From Ruminococcaceae bacterium UBA6392 (GTDB lineage Bacteria; Bacillota; Clostridia; Oscillospirales; Acutalibacteraceae): a stretch of DNA of 5,435 bases. The stretch is taken from the NCBI GenBank assembly GCA_002438685.1, contig DJQG01000014.1, positions 12,342 through 17,776 on the forward strand, written 5' to 3'. Position 1 is the stretch's first letter. The number at the start of each line of letters is the position of its first letter. The notes below the pieces were generated by a model. The model did not search any database, was not told the origin of the DNA, and was given only the letters and a program-made list of their open reading frames with translations. Below, in pieces: positions 1 to 3,818 of the stretch. The position numbers and the translations under genes were made by a program.

Positions 1-46
1 ACTTTTAATCAAGGTGTCCGGAGTTCGAATCTCCGATGGATCACCA
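1..46 (+). tRNA. tRNA-Lys (anticodon TTT), 3' part only
   Basis: The window opens inside the anticodon stem-loop. The loop CTTTTAA (2-8) places anticodon TTT at 4-6, followed by variable loop GTGTC (14-18), T stem CGGAG/CTCCG (19-23 with 31-35) around TTCGAAT (24-30), the 3' acceptor strand ATGGATC (36-42), discriminator A43 and encoded CCA (44-46). All parts have canonical lengths. The acceptor 5' strand, D arm and start of the anticodon stem lie before the window, so acceptor pairing cannot be checked. An open frame that starts at GTG 14 inside this tRNA is not a plausible coding start. Confidence 0.95.
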
Positions 47-52
47 AAAGGG

Positions 53-92
53 AAACCCAACAGCTACAAGCCTTGTAACTGCTGGGTTTTTT
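53..92 (+). terminator. Rho-independent terminator of the tRNA-Lys gene
   Basis: The 18-base arms 53-70 (AAACCCAACAGCTACAAG) and 72-89 (CTTGTAACTGCTGGGTTT) are complementary apart from two mismatches. The apex is tight around 68-74, and the 3' arm runs into a T tract (87-92). It sits seven bases after the tRNA CCA end and is well placed to end its transcription. Confidence 0.8.
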
Positions 93-367
93 CATTAAAT
101 AAAAATACAGAAAAAGAATCGGCTGTCTCGAAGACCAGAGCTTCAGGCAATGCCCTACAATCTCTTACCGATTCCACTAACAGTATATCGTATCTGCTTG
201 AAATCGTCAAGGATGTACGTTCTGAGATTTTGTCCAAAGATATATTAGATAAATTTAATCTAAATAGAGGAAACAGTGAAACTCCAAATGACTTTTTTAC
301 TAAAGATAACGATACCGATATTAAAATCAGCATTAATCTTATCGTTGACATTTATACCAAAGCGTGA
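93..367 (+). pseudogene. Possible 3' remnant of a gene, unrecognised
   Basis: One frame stays open from inside the tRNA to TGA at 365-367. Its only early start (GTG 14) lies in the tRNA and would read through the tRNA terminator. There is no in-frame ATG, and the later TTG candidate near 232 has no Shine-Dalgarno sequence. The part after the terminator (about 90 residues) has ordinary, polar, protein-like composition, for example SKDILDKFNLN and DIKISINLIVDIYTKA. It stops 17 bases before a strong hairpin terminator, as a real gene end would. I do not recognise the family. The likeliest readings are the tail of a gene cut off by integration or deletion beside the tRNA, or simply non-coding DNA. 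A complementary-strand frame (64-351) shows nothing protein-like to me beyond antisense shadow. Confidence 0.3.
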
Positions 368-384
368 TATTTTTAATACAGAAC

Positions 385-447
385 CGATATCTGACTACGC
401 CCACCGGCAATTGGAGCCTTACGGTCTGAAGTCAGATATCGTTTTTT
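385..447 (+). terminator. Terminator-like hairpin with large structured loop
   Basis: Arms CGATATCTGACT (385-396) and AGTCAGATATCG (430-441) pair perfectly over 12 bp and are followed at once by T442-447. The 33-nt loop can fold further through ACCG (403-406) with CGGT (422-425), or GGC (406-408) with GCC (416-418). It starts shortly after the TGA at 365-367, so it probably terminated transcription of the degraded gene. The large loop is unusual for a simple terminator, so a small structured RNA is an alternative. Confidence 0.65.
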
Positions 448-511
448 ATTTTTAGACGCAGATAACCAATTATCGGCTGCGCTTCGCCTTTTATAAATGC
501 CGCCGCGCGGA

Positions 512-545
512 AAGTGTTGACACACTTATCTTTATATGATATATT
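512..545 (+). promoter_or_regulatory. Promoter of small RNA copy A
   Basis: The -35 box TTGACA (517-522) is perfect. A 17-base spacer separates it from the -10 box TATATT (540-545), and TG at 537-538 makes an extended -10. The predicted start is about 550-552. A 6-bp inverted repeat, AAGTGT (512-517) with ACACTT (522-527), overlaps the -35 box and could be a regulator site, although it is short. Copy B has the same promoter design. Confidence 0.8.
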
Positions 546-550
546 ATCAA

Positions 551-620
551 TGCCGAATGCAGTGCCTGTCGGACGACTTTCTTTTTTGATTGCCTGTCTG
601 ATAACCTGCATTCGGCTTTT
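551..620 (+). ncRNA. Candidate small RNA, copy A
   Basis: The predicted transcript is about 70 nt, starting 6-7 bases after a strong promoter. It is closed by an 11-bp perfect stem, GCCGAATGCAG (552-562) with CTGCATTCGGC (606-616), directly followed by TTTT, so stem and terminator are the same helix. A short inner helix, GGAC (571-574) with GTCT (596-599, one G-U pair), presents a pyrimidine-rich apical loop of about 21 nt (575-595) containing CTTTC, six T, then GATT. That loop is shared with copy B 165 bp downstream, while the 5' internal-loop side (563-570) differs. No convincing ORF lies inside. I do not recognise a named RNA family. The architecture fits a trans-acting antisense RNA, but a transcribed palindromic repeat cannot be excluded. 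Confidence 0.65.
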
Positions 621-647
621 ACTATACTATCGGGTTGGGTCATTGTA

Positions 648-683
648 AAGAGGCAGATAATATTTTCTGCGGACATGCCTCTT
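648..683 (+). repeat. Nested inverted repeat upstream of small RNA copy B
   Basis: AAGAGGCA (648-655) pairs perfectly with TGCCTCTT (676-683), and inside it GCAGA (653-657) pairs with TCTGC (666-670). The two helices share bases 653-655, so they compete. The right arm ends on the TT of the copy B -35 box. It could be an operator, or a structure in read-through RNA from copy A. Confidence 0.4.
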
Positions 684-710
684 GACACGATTTATCTTCC
701 ATGATATATT
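682..710 (+). promoter_or_regulatory. Promoter of small RNA copy B
   Basis: TTGACA (682-687), a 17-base spacer and TATATT (705-710), with an extended -10 TG at 702-703. The arrangement is identical to copy A, so the two promoters share an origin and both have been kept functional. The predicted start is about 715-717. Confidence 0.8.
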
Positions 711-715
711 ACTAA

Positions 716-787
716 TGCCGAATGCAGAGTCTATTGGACGACTTTCTTTTTGATTGCCTGTCTGATATCCTGCATTCGGTCTTTTTT
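716..787 (+). ncRNA. Candidate small RNA, copy B
   Basis: This paralogue of copy A is about 71 nt. The closing stem CCGAATGCAG (718-727) pairs with CTGCATTCGG (770-779), plus a G717-T780 wobble, and is followed by C and six T (782-787). The inner helix GGAC (736-739) with GTCT (760-763) is conserved and leaves an apical loop of about 20 nt (740-759). The loop differs from copy A only by having five T instead of six in the tract. Bases 742-755 (CTTTCTTTTTGATT) are perfectly complementary to 2496-2509, which covers the Shine-Dalgarno region of the downstream gntR gene. Divergence lies mostly in the 5' internal loop (728-735) and the promoter spacer, which points to selection on the loop. Promoter, stem and terminator are directly visible; expression and function are inferred. 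Confidence 0.65.
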
Positions 788-894
788 AATTTACTGTCCA
801 ACAAATTCATTGATTCACTTTTTCCAAAAAAATTTATTATGATTATTCTCTAATATGTAATTAAATATTTTTTATTCTCAGGCCAAAAATGTTA
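788..894. other. AT-rich intergenic spacer, no gene seen
   Basis: Between the copy B terminator and the next promoter lies very AT-rich DNA with A and T tracts (for example around 823-836 and 865-874). I see no ORF, repeat or hairpin of note. Such tracts can act as an upstream promoter element for the promoter at 895-923, but this is only a possibility. Confidence 0.5.
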
Positions 895-923
895 TTGACA
901 TTTTTAAAACAGCACTATATAAT
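895..923 (+). promoter_or_regulatory. Consensus promoter of the secreted-protein operon
   Basis: TTGACA (895-900), a 17-base spacer and TATAAT (918-923) both match the sigma-A consensus exactly. The predicted start near 930 gives an untranslated leader of about 98 nt before ATG 1028. No clear operator or attenuator was seen in the leader, so expression from this promoter alone would be strong. Confidence 0.9.
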
Positions 924-1027
924 AAAATTGAAATTAAAAACAAGGGATGTGATTCCGATGTGCTAAATAGTTCCAACTTATATCTCAAAGTAAGATTACA
1001 CATAGTTATTTTAAAGGAGGCTTAATA

Positions 1028-1672
1028 ATGAATAAAAAGATAAAAAAAATTACAGCGATTTTTCTAATCTTGATAACAATAATCTCGGCACCTTCTATGT
1101 CAGCATCAGCCTCTCCAAGTAAAAATTCAAATATTAAAGATGTTGAAATATTAACAATTGACGGTTTACAGTATAAATTCGAAGAAATTTATTTAGATGG
1201 TAAAGACGTTATCCGTGTAACAAATTTGTCTACAAACACACAAGAAATACTCTATTTTGACGAATCTATAGGAACATTATTTTCAAACGGCAAACCCGTA
1301 GCTTACATATCCGAAACAAGTGTAGTAGAAGAAAAAATCTTGCATAGTGTATCTCCTCTTACCAACGACCCCTATTGGACATATGTCGAGACAAAATACT
1401 ACAAAGTAACTTGGGCAAAAAGTGCTGGTGTTATTGCAGTGGCTACAGCCATCGCTAGCGTTCTACCGGGAAAAGGTTGGGCAACTGTTATTGCGAAAAT
1501 CGGCCTCAGCGTGTTGAAGTCTATTGCCGAATCAGCAGTGGGAGGAACCGTTAAATTGGTTTTATATAACCATGTAACACCTCAAATAGCAAAAATAGAA
1601 TTACTTTATGAATGGAGTTTTATAGCTTCTGCAGGTGAAGTTTACGGTCCGTTCTCATATATGCAAACATAA
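1028..1672 (+). CDS. Secreted protein with hydrophobic core, candidate bacteriocin/toxin
   Basis: This 214-residue protein starts at ATG 1028 after AAAGGAGG (1013-1020, spacing 7). Residues 1-28 form a Sec signal peptide: basic MNKKIKK, a hydrophobic stretch 9-20, and an AXA-type cleavage site (A26-S27-A28). The mature part of about 186 residues contains no cysteine. Residues 30-115 are polar and probably beta-rich, an aromatic patch (YWTYVETKYYKVTW, 116-129) follows, and residues 132-175 are Ala/Gly/Val-rich and hydrophobic with a GKG turn at 148-150, resembling a membrane-inserting helical hairpin. A basic-hydrophobic tail and an aromatic C-terminus complete it. The adjacent gene is a small membrane protein, a usual toxin-immunity layout. 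I do not recognise the family with certainty; large leader-secreted bacteriocins of the geobacillin 26 kind are worth comparing. Codons are AT-rich, unlike the operon downstream. A secreted adhesin or signalling protein remains possible. Confidence 0.85.
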   Translation: MNKKIKKITAIFLILITIISAPSMSASASPSKNSNIKDVEILTIDGLQYKFEEIYLDGKDVIRVTNLSTNTQEILYFDESIGTLFSNGKPVAYISETSVVEEKILHSVSPLTNDPYWTYVETKYYKVTWAKSAGVIAVATAIASVLPGKGWATVIAKIGLSVLKSIAESAVGGTVKLVLYNHVTPQIAKIELLYEWSFIASAGEVYGPFSYMQT

Positions 1673-1696
1673 TTTTAAGACTTGGAGAATTAAACC

Positions 1697-2095
1697 ATGG
1701 CATCAGGCAAGACAGGTACTGTTATCAGATCCGTTTCCGTGCTGGCGATATTAGTTTACAGTGCAATTATGCTCCTTCTCGGCGAGAACAGTATTTTAGA
1801 TAAGCTGTTCCCATACTTCGCGTCTTTTTGTCTTGTGTTTTCCGAACTGCTCAGCACGAAGACATATAATCTCTGCGGCAAAGAAGAAAAAGCCCGTATT
1901 GCCATTCACGCAGCGGCATCAGCGGCAATACTTATTATCGGCATAGTTCTGCTTTGTCTCGGGATCATTCAAAGCACCGAAAGGAACAGCATTTGGCGTT
2001 ATATCCCGCTCATCATATTCGTTTTGGATGGAATTGCGACATTGATAATCGCAGCTGTATTCAAACGCAAAAGCAAGAAGAAGCAGCAGCAATAA
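1697..2095 (+). CDS. Small four-helix membrane protein, candidate immunity protein
   Basis: This 132-residue protein starts at ATG 1697 after TTGGAGAA (1682-1689), 24 bp behind the secreted-protein gene and with no terminator between, so the two are probably co-transcribed. Four membrane helices are visible at about residues 10-28, 33-52, 70-92 and 101-121. The C-terminus is strongly basic (KRKSKKKQQQ) and would be expected to lie in the cytoplasm. No catalytic motif is seen. Size, topology and position fit an immunity protein that protects the producer from the preceding secreted protein, but such small membrane proteins are diverse and the role is inferred from context only. Its base composition is less AT-rich than its partner. 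A + strand frame at 1954-2154 overlapping it is a shadow. Confidence 0.85.
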   Translation: MASGKTGTVIRSVSVLAILVYSAIMLLLGENSILDKLFPYFASFCLVFSELLSTKTYNLCGKEEKARIAIHAAASAAILIIGIVLLCLGIIQSTERNSIWRYIPLIIFVLDGIATLIIAAVFKRKSKKKQQQ

Positions 2096-2106
2096 TACAA
2101 CAGGGT

Positions 2107-2126
2107 AAGCCGCCTTCGGGCGGCTT
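2107..2126 (+). terminator. Hairpin after the candidate immunity gene, weak terminator
   Basis: AAGCCGCC (2107-2114), TTCG tetraloop and GGCGGCTT (2119-2126) form a perfect, very stable 8-bp stem 12 bases after the stop codon. It lacks the downstream T tract (CAGCTTGTCG follows), so termination may be partial. Its stem is nearly the same as that of the true terminator at 2360-2382. Confidence 0.55.
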
Positions 2127-2359
2127 CAGCTTGTCGATAAACCCGGTTTTGTGAGCTTCGCAGGAAACAATGCCCCATTGTGTAAAAATGGTGGCGCGAA
2201 GTGTCGGAGGGATTATTTTGAACAAGTTGTAATTTTTAAATTGCCGGATATTTTAAGCTTTCACGCAGCAACCCTTCAGTCGCGGCTTCGCCGTGACTGC
2301 TCCCCTTACCCAGTGGAGCCTTGAGACTCTGTGCATGACAAGCTTTTTCGACAGACCGG
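2127..2359. repeat. Intergenic palindromic repeat region, no gene
   Basis: About 230 bp with no credible gene but much dyad symmetry. A long-range pair, CTTCGC (2156-2161) with GCGAAG (2196-2201), encloses ACAATG (2167-2172) with CATTGT (2176-2181). Further on, CAGTCGCGGC (2277-2286) pairs with GCCGTGACTG (2290-2299) with one wobble, and GCTCC (2299-2303) pairs with GGAGC (2315-2319). The pattern of a CAGTC-GCGGC-TTC-GCCG palindrome followed by a CTCCCC/GGAG hairpin is one I recognise as a dispersed intergenic repeat in gut Clostridia genomes. This is from memory; copy number cannot be seen here. A minus-strand frame of 106 codons (2236-2556) is only the translation of this repeat. Confidence 0.6.
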
Positions 2360-2382
2360 AGCCGCCTTTGGGCGGCTTTTTT
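2360..2382 (+). terminator. Strong Rho-independent terminator
   Basis: AGCCGCC (2360-2366), TTTG loop and GGCGGCT (2371-2377) run into six T (2377-2382), then G and TTTTT. It insulates the gntR operon promoter, 26 bp downstream, from transcription of the secreted-protein operon. Confidence 0.85.
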
Positions 2383-2407
2383 GTTTTTAGATTTTTTAAA
2401 ATTTGTG

Positions 2408-2435
2408 TTGACAAAGGCATTTTTTGTGTTATGAT
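2408..2435 (+). promoter_or_regulatory. Promoter of the gntR-ABC operon
   Basis: TTGACA (2408-2413), a 16-base spacer and TATGAT (2430-2435) with an extended -10 TG at 2427-2428. The predicted start is about 2441-2442, inside the inverted repeat described next, giving a leader of roughly 78 nt. Confidence 0.8.
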
Positions 2436-2466
2436 ATAAGTGTGCTATGACAGATAGCACACTTAT
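2436..2466 (+). promoter_or_regulatory. Operator: 13-bp inverted repeat at the transcription start
   Basis: ATAAGTGTGCTAT (2436-2448) and ATAGCACACTTAT (2454-2466) are perfect inverted repeats around GACAG. The site abuts the -10 box and covers the predicted start, so a bound dimer would block transcription. YtrA-type GntR regulators are known to autoregulate through inverted repeats of this style, so the GntR encoded at 2520 is the natural ligand (inference). In RNA the same bases form a hairpin at the start of the leader. Confidence 0.8.
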
Positions 2467-2468
2467 TC

Positions 2469-2512
2469 TGATTTTGGTGCGCTGCGGCGCGCCGGAATCA
2501 AAAAGAAAGGAG
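2469..2512 (+). promoter_or_regulatory. Leader hairpin abutting the gntR Shine-Dalgarno
   Basis: The arm 2469-2482 (TGATTTTGGTGCGC) pairs continuously with 2487-2500 (GCGCGCCGGAATCA) over 14 bp with three G-U wobbles, closed by TGCG. The Shine-Dalgarno AAAGGAG (2506-2512) follows five bases later, so the ribosome site sits at the foot of a very stable hairpin. Bases 2496-2509 (AATCAAAAAGAAAG) are perfectly complementary to the apical loop of small RNA copy B (742-755). Pairing would open the base of the hairpin and cover the Shine-Dalgarno. Confidence 0.6.
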
Positions 2513-2519
2513 AATCGCT

Positions 2520-2894
2520 GTGGTCTTAATCGACAAGCAGAGCCGCGTGCCGGCATATGAGCAGATAAGGAATCAGCTGCTGACTCTTATCCTTGTCGGT
2601 ACATTCGCTCCGCACTCGCAGCTGCCGTCAATCCGATCCATCGCAACCGACGCCGGCGTGAACATAAACACGGTCAAAAAGGCGTTCTCCGACCTTGAAT
2701 CCTACGGTGCAATATACACCGTGCCCGGAAAGGGAAGCTTCGTCAGCGAAAAGGCTTTCAAGAACGATTCGGTGCACGACACGGCGGTGTCCGAAGTTTC
2801 GGACGCCATCTCCGCCGCCCGCGCCAAGGGACTCAAAAAGCAGGAAATCATCGACATACTCAATGAAATCTACACTCAGGAGGAAGAATTATGA
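2520..2894 (+). CDS. GntR-family transcriptional regulator, YtrA subfamily
   Basis: This 124-residue DNA-binding repressor starts at GTG 2520, set by GGAG at 2509-2512 (spacing 7). The winged helix-turn-helix fills residues 1-77: PAYEQI at 11-16, LPSIRSIATDAGVNINTV at 35-52 (recognition helix near 47-58), and the wing YGAIYTVPGKGSFV at 62-75. The remaining 50 residues are a short helical tail, the length typical of YtrA regulators and too short for the ligand-binding domains of FadR or HutC types. YtrA members usually repress their own operon with an ABC transporter and respond to cell-wall-active agents. That fits the 13-bp inverted repeat at 2436-2466 and the ATPase gene that overlaps its stop codon. 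The inducer is not known from sequence. Confidence 0.95.
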   Translation: MVLIDKQSRVPAYEQIRNQLLTLILVGTFAPHSQLPSIRSIATDAGVNINTVKKAFSDLESYGAIYTVPGKGSFVSEKAFKNDSVHDTAVSEVSDAISAARAKGLKKQEIIDILNEIYTQEEEL

Positions 2895-3808
2895 TTGAAG
2901 TAATCGGCGTTACAAAACGGTTTCAGGACTTCACCGCCATTCAGAATCTTTCGCTGAAAGTCGAAAAGTCGTCAATATACGGGCTTGTCGGCTACAACGG
3001 CGCGGGCAAAACGACGCTTCTCAAGACGGTCGCCGGAGTCTACAGAGCCGACGAGGGCGAGGTCAAAATATTCGGCGAGAATGTTTTTGACAACGCAAAA
3101 GTGAAGCAGAGACTTTTCTATGTCCCCGATGACATATATTTCGAGCCAAACGCGACTATCGAGAGCATGGGCAAGTTCTACGCGGGCTACTATCCCCGCT
3201 TCAGCTTCGACACCATGCACAAGCTCTCAAAGGTTTTCGGGCTTGACACGAAGAAGAGCATACGCGGCTTTTCAAAGGGCATGCAGAGGCAGGCGGAAAT
3301 AATCCTCGGAATGTCCACGATGCCCGAGGTCATTCTGCTCGACGAGAGCTTCGACGGACTCGACCCGGCGAAGAGGAACCTCATCAAGAATCTTCTGCTC
3401 GAATACATGGCGGAGGAGGAATGCTCGGTCATAATCTCATCCCACAATCTCCACGACCTTGCGGACATGTGCGACCACATCGCGCTGATAAACGGCAAGA
3501 GCATTGTTATGGACTGCTCGGTCGACGACATCAGCGGCTCGCGCTGCAAGTTCAGGCTTGTGTTCGACCGCGATGTTGACGAGAGCGACTTCAAGGCACT
3601 CGACATCAAGCACTTCTCTAAGGACGGAAAGATAATTACCCTGAGCGCCAACGGCGACATGGACGAAAACGAGAAGAAGCTTCAGGATATGAAGCCGCTG
3701 ATGATCGAAAATTTCCCGCTCACGCTCGAAGAGATCTTCCTCGAGGAGATGGAGGGCAGCGACTACGACTTCAAGGACATCTTCGGCAAGACCGAAGAGA
3801 AGAAATGA
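2891..3808 (+). CDS. ABC transporter ATP-binding protein (YtrB/BcrA-like)
   Basis: This 305-residue ATPase starts at ATG 2891, overlapping the gntR stop as ATGA, with AGGAGG at 2878-2883; translational coupling is likely. Motifs in order: Walker A GYNGAGKTT (34-42, with Y where P is usual), a Q-loop region FYVPDD (76-81) with D81 in place of the usual glutamine, signature FSKGMQRQ (127-134, a diverged LSGGQ), Walker B VILLDE (147-152, catalytic E152), D-loop GLDP (156-159) and switch H185 in SSHNL. Residues 216-305 form an accessory C-terminal region, a common length for ATPases of multidrug or lantibiotic-type exporters. It should power the permease encoded just downstream. The substrate cannot be read from sequence; peptide antibiotics or envelope stress are the usual theme of this family. 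Confidence 0.95.
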   Translation: MIEVIGVTKRFQDFTAIQNLSLKVEKSSIYGLVGYNGAGKTTLLKTVAGVYRADEGEVKIFGENVFDNAKVKQRLFYVPDDIYFEPNATIESMGKFYAGYYPRFSFDTMHKLSKVFGLDTKKSIRGFSKGMQRQAEIILGMSTMPEVILLDESFDGLDPAKRNLIKNLLLEYMAEEECSVIISSHNLHDLADMCDHIALINGKSIVMDCSVDDISGSRCKFRLVFDRDVDESDFKALDIKHFSKDGKIITLSANGDMDENEKKLQDMKPLMIENFPLTLEEIFLEEMEGSDYDFKDIFGKTEEKK

Positions 3809-3818
3809 GGTGGCACAG

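Larger units (their letters stand above)
517..787 (+). repeat. Tandem duplication, unit A 517-620 and unit B 682-787
   Basis: The two units can be aligned end to end from the -35 box to the terminator with a single 1-base gap in the T tract, at a spacing of 165 bp. Conservation is strongest in the -10 region, the stem and the 3' two-thirds of the loop (571-603 and 736-767). The roughly 61-bp spacer (621-681) holds no gene and has the inverted repeat described separately. Confidence 0.85.

Noticed and set aside
457..481. Small hairpin CGCAG...CTGCG with inner GATAA/TTATC before small RNA copy A
   Set aside because: It has a two-base bulge, no T tract directly after and no neighbouring gene to serve. 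It may be chance.
491..688. Minus-strand open frame of 65 codons over small RNA copy A
   Set aside because: It crosses a promoter, a hairpin and a terminator, and copy B does not preserve it. The RNA reading explains the conservation better.
541..787. CRISPR array or integron attC interpretation of the repeated CCGAATGCAG/CTGCATTCGG units
   Set aside because: There are only two units, each with its own promoter and T-tract terminator. Spacer regularity is absent and no GTTRRRY/RYYYAAC core sites are present.
947..966. Tiny leader reading frames (ATG TGA at 947 and GTG ATT CCG ATG TGC TAA at 949) in the secreted-protein leader
   Set aside because: They are at most five codons with only a weak AAGGG before them, and no attenuator hairpin follows, so there is no support for a regulatory leader peptide.
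2236..2556. Minus-strand open frame of 106 codons over the intergenic repeat
   Set aside because: It is built from the palindromic repeat, the terminator and the gntR promoter read backwards, has basic low-complexity composition and no ribosome site. It is a typical spurious gene over such repeats.
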